From the NCBI RefSeq assembly GCF_018383905.1, contig NZ_JAGYWA010000004.1, positions 411,194-475,193 of the forward strand: a stretch of DNA of 64,000 bases. Direction: 5' to 3'. Numbering within the stretch: position 1 is the first letter of the stretch; every line of letters starts with the position of its first letter. The notes under the pieces were generated by a model. It had not been told where the DNA came from. It made no database searches and worked only from the letters and a program-made list of their open reading frames with translations. This DNA comes from Flavobacterium branchiicola (GTDB taxonomy: Bacteria; Bacteroidota; Bacteroidia; Flavobacteriales; Flavobacteriaceae). Positions 7,074 to 14,991 of the stretch are shown piece after piece. The translations under genes and the position numbers were made by a program.

Positions 7074-7697
7074 ATGAAAAATGAACTACAAAATATCATT
7101 TCAGGAAAGAGCCAAGTTAGGCATGGAAATTCTATCCAAACAATCTCCCGTTACCTTAGAAAAAGCAAGAGCGCAGGCAGAGAGACTGAGTCAAGTAAGC
7201 AAATCAAAAGTGAAGAAACAACGTTAATAAAACAATTCTGTGACAGGAATGGTTTTTGGATTACTTCAATCAATATAAATGCTTTTATTTCTTCAGGAGC
7301 AGAGCAAAAAGTTTACCTTCAAAATAAACATAAAGTAATAAAGCTAAATGACAGTATTTACTACGAAACTTGGGAAGATTATTTCAATAATTTATTATTA
7401 AATAATTATTTTTTCCCTGATACAGCATATCAATTAATTGGATTTTTTGAACAAGAAGATGTACTTTTTGCTGTAGTTGAGCAAAAATTTGTGGAATCTG
7501 ATAGTGATACGGAGCTAAAAGATGTAAAACAATTTTTAATCTCAAATGGCTTTATTAATACTAGAAACAACGATTATTTTAATCCCCAATTAGGTATTAT
7601 CCTTGAAGATCTTCATGACGAAAATGTTTTGACTTTTCAAGACAATTTATTTTTTATAGATACCGTTTTCTATCTCACTGAGAATTTTTATAAATAG
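7074..7697 (+). CDS. Polyvalent-protein-type kinase domain protein (orphan)
   Basis: This 207-aa protein has a charged N-terminus of about 60 residues and then a compact kinase-like domain. Its elements are a glycine-loop equivalent ISSGAEQKVY (about 72-81), a candidate lysine at VIKL (Lys90), a hinge VVEQKFVES, a catalytic-loop-like LEDLHDENVL (about 178-187, with Asp and Asn), and FIDTVF in the place of the DFG motif. This pattern is that of the Ser/Thr/Tyr kinase-like domain found in polyvalent proteins of phages and conjugative elements (PolyVal kinase). Here it stands alone between two copies of the same terminator, with no phage or plasmid genes around it. Whether it is an active kinase is unknown. 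It may be a remnant of a mobile element or a toxin-like stand-alone protein. Confidence 0.65.
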   Translation: MKNELQNIISGKSQVRHGNSIQTISRYLRKSKSAGRETESSKQIKSEETTLIKQFCDRNGFWITSININAFISSGAEQKVYLQNKHKVIKLNDSIYYETWEDYFNNLLLNNYFFPDTAYQLIGFFEQEDVLFAVVEQKFVESDSDTELKDVKQFLISNGFINTRNNDYFNPQLGIILEDLHDENVLTFQDNLFFIDTVFYLTENFYK

Positions 7698-7711
7698 AAA
7701 AAAAACTAAAA

Positions 7712-7747
7712 CCCTGTAAATATCAAGTTTGCAGGGTATTTTTTTAT
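7712..7747 (+). terminator. Rho-independent terminator, copy 2 of 3
   Basis: Stem ACCCTGTAAA (7712-7721) with TTTGCAGGGT (7729-7738) and a run of T to 7747. It serves the kinase-like gene and, being convergent with the minus-strand operon, probably separates the two. Confidence 0.85.
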
Positions 7748-7763
7748 CACAAAAATTGAAATT

Positions 7764-8549
7764 CTAATTCTGTAAAGGATATACAAATAGTAAACAAGTT
7801 CCTTTTTGCGCAGGAACGATTTTAAAAGTACCTTTTATGGCTTCCATTCTTAGGGACATATTGGTTAAGCCATTTCCCTTTTGAAGTGTGTCTGATAATC
7901 CATTTCCGTCATCTTTAACTGTGATCTGAAAATTAATTTCGGTTTGCTCAAATGCAATATTCATGTTATTTGCCTCGCTATGTTTATACACATTATGAAC
8001 GGCTTCCTTTATTGCCAAAAAAAGATTTCGTCTGGCTTTTACAGATAAATTAGTTTCTTTTTCGGGAACGGTCAAATTAAATTGCGAATCGATATTGGTT
8101 TTACTCAGAAAGCGTTTGATGTACAAAGTGGTATATTCTATAAAATTTCCGACTGTATCATTCTGAGAATTTAAGCTCCAGAGAATTTCGCGCATGGCTA
8201 AATTCATCTCTTCAGATGTATTGATGATAGCTTCCAGATCTTCAGAATAATTTTCCTGGGGCATTTTATATTTTAAAAACTCAGCCTGCAATTTTATAGC
8301 CGAAATTCCGGCACCCAAATCATCGTGCATATCTTGCGAAATACGTTCTCTCTCGAGCTGAATTGCTTTTTGGCGTTCTAATTCTTTTTGGAGCAATTGG
8401 TTCTGAAATTCGCTTTCTTTTATTTGGTTTTTCTGCTGCTGAATGAGTTGTTTTTTGTTGTAGATAAAAACCATCATAATAATAAAACACACAAAGAGCA
8501 GCATTATCATCATGGCGATAATAAAGGTTAGTTTTATAGCTGGGTCCAT
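7764..8549 (-). CDS. Sensor histidine kinase, NarL/DegS (HisKA_3) type
   Basis: This 261-aa kinase has one N-terminal transmembrane helix (about residues 5-30) and then a coiled coil (33-70). The dimerisation and phosphoacceptor motif is QDMHDDLGAG (His75), followed by an HATPase domain with N-box HNVYKHSEANN, VKDDGNGL and GNGLTNMSLR. It lacks a sensing domain of its own, so the multi-TM protein encoded just upstream and overlapping it by 16 nt is a good candidate sensor subunit (inference). It is the last gene of a four-gene operon that begins with the response regulator at 9861-10490, its presumed phosphorylation partner. Confidence 0.92.
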   Translation of the reverse strand: MDPAIKLTFIIAMMIMLLFVCFIIMMVFIYNKKQLIQQQKNQIKESEFQNQLLQKELERQKAIQLERERISQDMHDDLGAGISAIKLQAEFLKYKMPQENYSEDLEAIINTSEEMNLAMREILWSLNSQNDTVGNFIEYTTLYIKRFLSKTNIDSQFNLTVPEKETNLSVKARRNLFLAIKEAVHNVYKHSEANNMNIAFEQTEINFQITVKDDGNGLSDTLQKGNGLTNMSLRMEAIKGTFKIVPAQKGTCLLFVYPLQN

Positions 8550-9196
8550 TTGTCTGTTTTTTTTATGTTTTTTGAGATTGTTTCGTATTTAAGTAGCGCT
8601 TTAAAAAATAGAAGATACATGATACAGTTGATAGCAAATAAAAAATCTATAAGTAAGTCTAAAAAAGGGTTGTCTTTATTTTTTAAGAAATATCTTGGAA
8701 TAACTCTAAATATAAAATAACAGCTCCAGAGGAGTAAACCTGTTGAAATCCAGAAATTTGGATCATCTGTGATTTTAGTTTCAGATGGTGAATTAATTTT
8801 ATGATAAAACCACAACATCGTATATAAAATATAAAATAGTGGTAAAACGGTGAATATCTCTGATTCTAATTTTTTTCCTAAGAATATTGTTGAGATTAAA
8901 ATATAAATCAAAGGAAGTAATGATAATTGGACGATTTTGTTTCTTAGATTTTTGTCGAATAGTCTGGAATAATAAAACAAAAAAAATAAAATGCAGAATG
9001 TACTGTAAACAAAATAATGGAAACTGTATTGGGAGTCTGGATTTCTAAAAAGAATTATCTCTGATATTAGTTCTACCAGAAAAGTAGCAAAAAGATATAC
9101 GAACAAATAGTTTTGGCTAGAAAGACTAAATTTTCTAACCAAAACTATTGATTTGTAAAATGTTAAAAGTAATATTACTTCATAGATGTAATTCAT
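8534..9196 (-). CDS. Multi-spanning membrane protein, possible sensor partner of the kinase
   Basis: This 220-aa protein has about six to seven hydrophobic helices, including those at EVILLLTFYKSIVLV, LFVYLFATFLVELI, FVYSTFCILFFLFYY, LLPLIYILISTIFL and FLFAINCIMYLLFF. It has no catalytic motif. Its start codon shares a base with the stop of the gene before it (TAATG), and its 3' end overlaps the histidine kinase by 16 nt, so production of the three proteins is translationally linked. The topology resembles membrane input domains that in other kinases are fused to the HisKA_3 part. A role as a separately encoded sensor is an inference. The family is not recognised. Confidence 0.7.
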   Translation of the reverse strand: MNYIYEVILLLTFYKSIVLVRKFSLSSQNYLFVYLFATFLVELISEIILFRNPDSQYSFHYFVYSTFCILFFLFYYSRLFDKNLRNKIVQLSLLPLIYILISTIFLGKKLESEIFTVLPLFYILYTMLWFYHKINSPSETKITDDPNFWISTGLLLWSCYFIFRVIPRYFLKNKDNPFLDLLIDFLFAINCIMYLLFFKALLKYETISKNIKKTDKWTQL

Positions 9197-9855
9197 TAAG
9201 GTTTAAGGTTTCCTAGATCGTAACCTTCGCTTTCACCATATAGGCCATTTTTTTTATTAAATATGGCATGAACGCAAAAAGCAATTCTATTCTTTCTCTC
9301 TGTAAAACGATCTGAAAGTTTAGGGTCTTTATTAGTAGGTGAATACTTAAACATATTGAATTTTAAACTATAAATATCAGGGATGTTTAGTCTCATTTCT
9401 TCTAAGTAAAAATTAATTTCGTTTAAGGAATATGAAATTAAAGTGTCTTTTTTATTTTTAGGATGAGTTGGTAATTTTGCTCCTATTCCATTCACAAAAT
9501 CAATTTTCATTTCTCTGAAATCTTTCTTTGTTATACTATCATTTTCTAAGATATATAAAACATCATCGTCAATAAGATTGTTTGCTTTTATATCACACTC
9601 TTCATTATCAGAAAACGATAGACCCAGATTTAGAGCTCTACCTTTTTGAATGAAATAAAATTTGCAAAACATCTTACTTTTATTATTTTTAAGTATTTCT
9701 TCAAATGTTTTTAAATCTAATAAAAAACTTTTGGTTAGTTCTTCAATCCCAATATTTTTATAGTTGTCCATAAAAATTTTTTCGATCTCTGGATCAATTT
9801 TTTTGACAAAGTCAATTGTATCAATACTTTTTTGTTGTAATTTTTCTAATTCCAT
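9196..9855 (-). CDS. Hypothetical cytoplasmic protein in two-component operon
   Basis: This 219-aa protein has no signal peptide, membrane helix or known motif that I can see. It has many acidic and lysine residues and a mixed alpha/beta look (CKFYFIQKGRALNLGLSF, then ISYSLNEINFYLEEMRLNI). It sits 5 nt after the response-regulator stop codon and overlaps the membrane-protein start by one base. That position makes it an obligate part of this signalling operon. Its job (ligand binding, control of the kinase or of the regulator) cannot be read from the sequence. Confidence 0.65.
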   Translation of the reverse strand: MELEKLQQKSIDTIDFVKKIDPEIEKIFMDNYKNIGIEELTKSFLLDLKTFEEILKNNKSKMFCKFYFIQKGRALNLGLSFSDNEECDIKANNLIDDDVLYILENDSITKKDFREMKIDFVNGIGAKLPTHPKNKKDTLISYSLNEINFYLEEMRLNIPDIYSLKFNMFKYSPTNKDPKLSDRFTERKNRIAFCVHAIFNKKNGLYGESEGYDLGNLKP

Positions 9856-9860
9856 GATTT

Positions 9861-10490
9861 CTAGTTTTTGGGGTTAAATTTGTTAATAGCTTCAATTTTA
9901 TTGTTTACTTGTAGTTTTCTGTAAATATTGCCAATGTGTTTTTTTATGGTGTCGATTGTAACGTTTTTTTTATCTGCAATTTCCTTGTAAAGCAGTCCTT
10001 GCGCGAGGAGTTCAAGAACTTCTTTTTCGGTTATAGTCAATAATGACAATGTTTGTACTTGTACTTTTGATTCCTGAAAATGTTGTAAAACGCGTTTTGC
10101 AATTGTAAAACTCATTGGTGCGCCGCCGTTATGTGCTTCGAGAATGGCCTGAATAATTTTATCAAGAGGATCGCCTTTTACGAGATAACCGCTTGCACCG
10201 GCACGCAAAGCCGAAAAGATTTTTTCGTCGTTTTCAAAACTGGTGCACATTATAAAATGAGTTCCTGGCATGAGTTCTCTTAACTCAAAAACAATATCAA
10301 TTCCAGATAAATCCTGCAGGTTTATGTCCATTAAAACCACGTCTGGTTCTAAGGCTTGCAGTTTTTGCAAAGCGGTTTTGCCATTAAAAAATTGGGCAGT
10401 ACATTCCATGTCTTTCTGAAAATCGATTATGTTTTTCAGAGCCTGACTATAATTTTTATCGTCTTCTACTATGGCAACTTTTATTTTCAT
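9861..10490 (-). CDS. LuxR/NarL family response regulator
   Basis: This 209-aa protein has two domains. The receiver has the acidic pair at ED-D (residues 9-11), phospho-acceptor Asp55 in VLMDINL, the Thr/Ser switch at MCTSF and Lys105 in YLVKGD. The C-terminal LuxR-type helix-turn-helix runs from about 145 to 200 (LTITEKEVLELLAQG, then KEIADKKNVTIDTIKKHIGN). It is first in the operon with two unknown genes and the histidine kinase at 7764-8549. A 23-bp palindrome overlaps its own -33 region and the same palindrome overlaps that of the divergent gene at 10699. Autoregulation and control of the divergent gene are therefore likely (inference). Confidence 0.92.
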   Translation of the reverse strand: MKIKVAIVEDDKNYSQALKNIIDFQKDMECTAQFFNGKTALQKLQALEPDVVLMDINLQDLSGIDIVFELRELMPGTHFIMCTSFENDEKIFSALRAGASGYLVKGDPLDKIIQAILEAHNGGAPMSFTIAKRVLQHFQESKVQVQTLSLLTITEKEVLELLAQGLLYKEIADKKNVTIDTIKKHIGNIYRKLQVNNKIEAINKFNPKN

Positions 10491-10508
10491 GTGCTAACAT
10501 TTTCATCA

Positions 10509-10559
10509 CAAAGTTGTACAATATCCCTACTTCTTACAATTACCCTTTTGGGTGATATT
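10509..10559 (-). promoter_or_regulatory. Promoter and operator of the two-component operon
   Basis: On the minus strand the 23-bp palindromic site (10537-10559) reads AATATCACCC-AAAA-GGGTAATTG. Its last four bases, ATTG, serve as a -33-like element. After 20 nt comes CAACTTTG (10509-10516), one base from the TANNTTTG -7 consensus. The start codon at 10490 would then follow a leader of about 12-15 nt. The site recurs, inverted, at 10619-10641. Confidence 0.65.
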
Positions 10560-10618
10560 CGCAATTAAGCTTAATATGGATAAACTTACAAAAAAAAGAT
10601 ATAGGATTTCATGAAAAA

Positions 10619-10670
10619 AATATCACCCGAAAGGGTAATTGATTGATATAGTGTTCTCAGAATACATTTG
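10619..10670 (+). promoter_or_regulatory. Promoter and operator of the divergent envelope gene
   Basis: The site AATATCACCC-GAAA-GGGTAATTG (10619-10641) ends in ATTG at the -33 place. 21 nt later is TACATTTG (10663-10670), a perfect -7 box. The site differs from the one at 10537-10559 by a single base and holds the same position relative to its promoter, as expected for a shared activator or repressor. Confidence 0.7.
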
Positions 10671-10698
10671 AAATGTTTAACCAAAAACATTAGAAATC

Positions 10699-12126
10699 AT
10701 GAAAACAACATTATTTAACCTATGCTTTTTAATTTTTGGATGTATTAGTTATGGCCAAGTAACTACCAAAAATATAATTATCGATTTGAATAAACCGCAT
10801 GTCGATATTCAAGCCTGCGAAGATTCATCATGCAGAACTTTTGCAAATACCAAGTGTAAATGTAAAGTTATAATTAAAACGCAAAACACTGCTGAAACAA
10901 ATGAAAGTGACTCTGGAAACGATCAAAATTCACCCCCAAAGACAACTGCAACTGCAACTTCAACTTCAAAGCCTGCAAAAAGTGCGGATACAATTTACGA
11001 ATGCAAGAGAAAAAGTAAATGGCTTTCTATACAATCTAGGGATTTGCTTGCTATAAAATTGATTAATGGTAACCCTCTAAAATATACTTATAAAATTGAC
11101 ACCAAAAATCTCTCTTTTTTTAATGATAAAAATATAAATGCTGAGGAAGTAAAAGAAGAAGCGAAAAATGGAGGTGGCTCATCGAAAGGATTGACTAAAA
11201 AGCCTCTGAAAGAAATTCTAACTAATAATGAAGAATTAATTAAAGCTATTGATAATTTAAATATCGAAGTAGAAAGCTTGTATAAAATTTTAACCCAAAA
11301 AAACACTCTTCTTGAAAGTGATTATGCCAAAAGAGAAAAGTTTCTTACTGACGCAAAAGAAAATTTGAAACGAAGCTATAGTTTAATAAATGACTTAGAA
11401 CAATATAAAACTAATTCTCAATATAAAAAGACTAACGAGAAATTGCTCCTAACAAAAGAAAAAGCAGAAAAAAGTGTCGATGGTATTATACAGAAATTCT
11501 ATACTATAGATTTAGATGTTCATACTTTACCAATTGATGTACAAGGAAAAAACATTGATGTTGTAGAATTTAAACTACATCGTTTTGATAAAACAACCAA
11601 GGAAGAGGATATCAATTTTGCTCCAAATCCTTATAATATTTGGATCAGAGGCGGTTTAAAAATTGATGTTAGTGCTGGAATATTTTTTACTTCGCTGTAT
11701 GATGAAGAATATGATAAAAGAGATGATCCAGCAATTCCAGATAACAAAATAATCACTCTAAAAAATAGTGGTGATTATGATATTGCGTTTGGTACTACAA
11801 TAAATACCTATATCCGAATGAATTCGTGGGTAGTTCCAACACTTAATTTTGGGGCGGTATTAACCAAAAGTGAAAAGCTACAGGTGCTTTTTGGAGTTGG
11901 TGCCATATTAGGAAAACAAGAACGTATAATTTTTTCCACAGGCGTTTCTATGGGGAAAGTAGATAGAATTGCAGATTCTTACACAAATGGCGGTTCTTAT
12001 AATTTAGGAACTACAGGAACTGTACCCACACAAAGCCAATTTGATTTTGGACACTTTTTTGGAGTAACATACAATTTATCTAAAGTAAAGAAAATCAGTC
12101 TCGATAAAGGAATTGAAGAAAATTAA
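10699..12126 (+). CDS. Exported hypothetical protein, probable outer-membrane beta-barrel
   Basis: This 475-aa protein has an N-terminal signal peptide ending at SYGQ (about residue 20). The mature start is cysteine-bearing (QACEDSSCRTF, KCKCKV), followed by a short Ser/Thr/Ala-rich low-complexity stretch (about 80-98) and a long coiled-coil-like helical middle (about 160-270). A C-terminal part of about 190 residues alternates hydrophobic residues and ends with a strand-like FGHFFGVTYNL, as in Bacteroidetes outer-membrane barrels. The family is not recognised. It is divergent from the two-component operon and shares its operator, so its level is probably set by that system. The lipoprotein gene at 12237 follows in the same direction. 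Confidence 0.65.
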   Translation: MKTTLFNLCFLIFGCISYGQVTTKNIIIDLNKPHVDIQACEDSSCRTFANTKCKCKVIIKTQNTAETNESDSGNDQNSPPKTTATATSTSKPAKSADTIYECKRKSKWLSIQSRDLLAIKLINGNPLKYTYKIDTKNLSFFNDKNINAEEVKEEAKNGGGSSKGLTKKPLKEILTNNEELIKAIDNLNIEVESLYKILTQKNTLLESDYAKREKFLTDAKENLKRSYSLINDLEQYKTNSQYKKTNEKLLLTKEKAEKSVDGIIQKFYTIDLDVHTLPIDVQGKNIDVVEFKLHRFDKTTKEEDINFAPNPYNIWIRGGLKIDVSAGIFFTSLYDEEYDKRDDPAIPDNKIITLKNSGDYDIAFGTTINTYIRMNSWVVPTLNFGAVLTKSEKLQVLFGVGAILGKQERIIFSTGVSMGKVDRIADSYTNGGSYNLGTTGTVPTQSQFDFGHFFGVTYNLSKVKKISLDKGIEEN

Positions 12127-12236
12127 TAACTACAAACCATTCTCAATTTCTTAAAACAAACAATCCTAATTAGGTTGTTGCACATAAAATTTTAAAGTTT
12201 TACAAATCAAATTTTTAATCATTAAAATCAATTGCT

Positions 12237-13952
12237 ATGAACTGCACCCAATACCTATCAGTACTTGCAGCAACAATTATATTTGCAAGCTGCAAAAGTT
12301 ATCAAGAGATAACAAAAAAACCGGAACGTTTACACGAAGATGTCGAATTGCCTTCTTATGAAAGTAATTTTGCTCTAGCATTAAAGGTTGACTTAACTAC
12401 TCTGGAAAATAAATTAAATGATGTTTTAAAAGAAGGATACAGCGTTTCTGAAGATGGTACGTTTCAGTACAAATCTTGGATAAAAACCAAAGATCCGCTC
12501 TATAACCCAAGTAAGACAATAAAAACGAATAATCCCTTATATCATCCTAACGAATGGTTTAAAACTAAAGATCCTTTATATCATCCGCATAAATGGCAAA
12601 AGAAATTTGGAATCAAATTTAAATGTCCTTTCTATCATCCAAATGAATGGATTAAAACCAAAGACCCATTGTATAATCCAAATGAATGGATAGAGACCAA
12701 TAATCCTTTATATCATCCGAACGAGTGGATAGAAACAAAAGGCCCGGCAGTAGCAGTTGGTTATAAATATGATGTTGATTTTAAACTGAAGGGCGATATA
12801 AAACTATCTTATGTTGATGACAATACCTTAAGAATATCTGTTCCTATTTCATTTGATGGAGTTGTGGGGTTACAAGGGAATATTCCTGCGGCTCTTCAAT
12901 TTGATAGAAAGAATTTTGACGGCGAAATTGAGTTTTTTGTTAATACAAGTTTTTCAGTCACGCCAGAGTGGTGTCCTAAAATTGCATTAACTGTAACGCA
13001 TTCCTGGATATCAAATCCGCAAATTGAGATCTTGGATAATATCTATATTTCCCTGACTGGAATTACGGATAAAAAATTAAAAGAAATTGAAGGTAATGTA
13101 AGTAAGGTAATAGATGAGCAGGTTAAATGCGAAATGATCAAAGACATTGTTGCAGACAAATGGAAATATTATGGTGTTGGTTTGCCAGCTCTTGCCAATG
13201 GAAAACAATACCAATTGAATATCAATCCTTCAAAAGCGGCACTTTCTGGTTTAAAAGTTTCTAAAGATTCTTTGGCCTTATACGCAGGAATAAAAGGGAA
13301 TATTAGTTTTAATGATAATATTGTCAATACAACTGGTTCGCTTCCTTTATTAGAAGTACAGTCAGAAACACCAAGTGAAGTAAAAGCTTTTCTTCCGTTG
13401 CTAATTAAGTACGATGATATTGAACATACCGCCAATAAGTATTTAAAAGATAACTCTGTTGTTTTAAAACCAGAAATTGTTTTGAAGAAAAAAGCTGAGG
13501 TAAAATTGCTCGAAATGAGCTTATATCCAAATGGCGATGAAATTGTTGCAGGTGTAAAATTAAAAGCCAAGCTTCCAGGAAATATTTTGCCAGTAACGGG
13601 ATGGGTTTATTTGATAGGAATACCTGTCATGACAGAAAATAAGAAATTTGAGCTTCAGGATTTGGATTTTAGCATGACTGTAGATAATAAATTTTATCCT
13701 GCTATAGCAACACTTTTTAAACCTTTAATTATTAATGAAGTTAAAAAACAGACAACGCGTGATTTAACTAAAAATATTACAGACGTGAAGAAAAAAATAA
13801 TTGAAAAAGCAGGTTCATTTCAGCATGATAATTTTGGATTTTCTATGAGTAATGTTGATTTAGGAATTTACGATATTGTTTTAGATAAAGATGAAATAGC
13901 CATAATTGCTGATTTTAATTCGAAGTTTAATATCTCTTTAAAAAGTAAATAA
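12237..13952 (+). CDS. DUF4403 family lipoprotein with internal tandem repeat
   Basis: This 571-aa protein has a lipoprotein signal peptide with lipobox FASC (Cys19). The family features of DUF4403 are seen in the body: N-terminal SNFALALKVDLTTLENKLN, repeated beta-rich segments with DFKLKGDIKLSYVDDNTL, then KWKYYGVGLPA and KQYQLNINPSKAALSGL, and a C-terminal FDFNSKFNISL-type end. Residues 81-169 hold about six copies of a 13-residue repeat of type KTKDPLYHPNEWI, rich in Trp, Pro and His, placed just after the first conserved segment. DUF4403 proteins are envelope proteins of unknown function, possibly related to lipid-binding folds. It lies 110 nt after the barrel-like gene and ends in terminator copy 3. 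Confidence 0.8.
   Translation: MNCTQYLSVLAATIIFASCKSYQEITKKPERLHEDVELPSYESNFALALKVDLTTLENKLNDVLKEGYSVSEDGTFQYKSWIKTKDPLYNPSKTIKTNNPLYHPNEWFKTKDPLYHPHKWQKKFGIKFKCPFYHPNEWIKTKDPLYNPNEWIETNNPLYHPNEWIETKGPAVAVGYKYDVDFKLKGDIKLSYVDDNTLRISVPISFDGVVGLQGNIPAALQFDRKNFDGEIEFFVNTSFSVTPEWCPKIALTVTHSWISNPQIEILDNIYISLTGITDKKLKEIEGNVSKVIDEQVKCEMIKDIVADKWKYYGVGLPALANGKQYQLNINPSKAALSGLKVSKDSLALYAGIKGNISFNDNIVNTTGSLPLLEVQSETPSEVKAFLPLLIKYDDIEHTANKYLKDNSVVLKPEIVLKKKAEVKLLEMSLYPNGDEIVAGVKLKAKLPGNILPVTGWVYLIGIPVMTENKKFELQDLDFSMTVDNKFYPAIATLFKPLIINEVKKQTTRDLTKNITDVKKKIIEKAGSFQHDNFGFSMSNVDLGIYDIVLDKDEIAIIADFNSKFNISLKSK
12477..12743 (+). repeat. Coding tandem repeat, 13-aa Trp/Pro unit
   Basis: Within the DUF4403 gene, codons 81-169 encode successive units of the form W-I-K/E-T-K/N-x-P-L/F-Y-H/N-P-N-E. 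Some units alternate KTKDPLYNP with ETNNPLYHP. One unit carries a short insertion (QKKFGIKFKCP). The DNA copies have diverged at third positions, so the array is not a very recent duplication. Confidence 0.85.
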
Positions 13953-13962
13953 TAAAATCTAA

Positions 13963-13998
13963 ACCCTGCAAATAGCTAGTTTGCAGGGTATTTTTTTT
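13963..13998 (+). terminator. Rho-independent terminator, copy 3 of 3
   Basis: Stem ACCCTGCAAA (13963-13972) with TTTGCAGGGT (13980-13989), then a run of eight T. Same stem as the copies at 6991 and 7712. Confidence 0.88.
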
Positions 13999-14054
13999 AT
14001 AACAAAACCAAATTTTAATTCATAAGATTTTCTATATTTAAAAGATTAATAAAA

Positions 14055-14180
14055 AAAAATCCGTTTAAATCCGCGTTTTCGCGAAAGCGAATCCGTAAAA
14101 TCCGCGTCCAATTAACGCCTCAACTATTTTAACTCAAACCAACAAAACGTCAATTTCAAAAAAATATAATTTTAACATTT
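14055..14180. repeat. Direct repeat L flanking the DUF4132 locus
   Basis: About 120 bp beginning CCGTTTAAATCCGCGTTTTC (14061) and ending TATAATTTTAACATTT (14180) matches 20127-20250 at roughly 80 percent by eye, with small gaps. Its first part contains the palindrome GCGTTTTCGCGAAAGC and occurs a third time at 33372-33407. The remaining 13999-14054 and 14181-14252 show no gene. Confidence 0.75.
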
Positions 14181-14252
14181 AAAAGATGTTATTTTAAATC
14201 AAACCTGCTTTAAAATTCTTACTTTACAGCTTCAAAGTAAAAGCCACTAAAG

Positions 14253-14687
14253 ATGAATATAAGCATCTCCATTAAACAATTAGGAAAAAAACATCCGCTC
14301 CTTCAGGAAAAAAGTATCGCCTTAGCAATAGAAAATCCTGTTATTACTACACAAAAACTCATAGAATCGATTGTAGATCATCAGGTACAATTGTTCCGCG
14401 CATCTTCATTTGAGTTCGAAGACGAAGACAAAATCCATCTTCCAAAAGAACATTATTTACCCATTCTTACCGATACCGGAAAAGTGGGTTTCGGCGCACT
14501 GTACAATCACAATCAGGTAGATTTAGCCAAAGCGCAGGAAAATGCCATTCAGGCTTTCGAAGACGGTTTGTACGCCATTTTCTACGGCGACGATCAGCTG
14601 GAAAAGCTAACCGAACAAATCGATTTATCTCAAAATAAAAACCTCACTTTTTTAAGGCTGACCTTTTTGGCGGGAAGCTACTGGTAG
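14253..14687 (+). CDS. Hypothetical 144-aa protein paired with DUF4132 gene
   Basis: This soluble protein starts MNISISIKQLGKKHPLLQEK. It has a two-domain look: a helical N-terminus (ITTQKLIESIVDHQVQLFRAS) and a segment LPILTDTGKVGFGALYNHN followed by an acidic helix and TFLRLTFLAGSYW at the end. I do not recognise the family by name. It lies in the same direction as the giant DUF4132 gene, separated by 304 nt of repeat DNA, and both are enclosed by the direct repeats at 14055-14180 and 20127-20250. They are therefore likely to act or travel together (inference). Confidence 0.7.
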   Translation: MNISISIKQLGKKHPLLQEKSIALAIENPVITTQKLIESIVDHQVQLFRASSFEFEDEDKIHLPKEHYLPILTDTGKVGFGALYNHNQVDLAKAQENAIQAFEDGLYAIFYGDDQLEKLTEQIDLSQNKNLTFLRLTFLAGSYW

Positions 14688-14699
14688 TTGGAAATCTCA

Positions 14700-14960
14700 A
14701 TTTTTTAAAATTCCAAATTCCAAATCTTTGAGTGAAATCCTTCGACTACGCTCAGGAAGATACAAAGTATTAAAATTTTAAAAAATAAATTCCAAAAAAT
14801 AAATTCCAAATTCCAAAACTTTGTGTGAAATCCTTCGACTACGCTCAGGAGGACAAAATGAGGATTAAATTTTTAAAAAATAAATTCCAAATTCCAAAAT
14901 CCAAATCTTTGAGTGAAATCCTCAACTACGCTCAGGAAGACACAAAGTGAAGCAATCTAA
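14700..14960. repeat. Three-fold intergenic tandem repeat
   Basis: Units of roughly 90 bp each contain an AAATTCCAAATTCCAAA-type tract, then TTTGAGTGAAATCC, TTCGACTACGCTCAGGA and a purine-rich tail (cores near 14741, 14830 and 14921; the last has lost a few bases). The core CTTCGACTACGCTCAGG resembles one arm of the palindrome at 45003-45059. No gene or promoter is seen in 14688-14991. Confidence 0.75.
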
Positions 14961-14991
14961 AATCTAAAATCAACAATCTAAAATAATCCCC

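Noticed and set aside
13169..13570. Minus-strand ORF of 133 aa inside the DUF4403 gene
   Set aside because: It is an antisense shadow of a well-supported coding region with low-complexity translation.
7074..14000. Integrated prophage or conjugative element around the polyvalent-type kinase
   Set aside because: No integrase, structural, relaxase or replication genes are present, and no attachment-site repeats flank the region.
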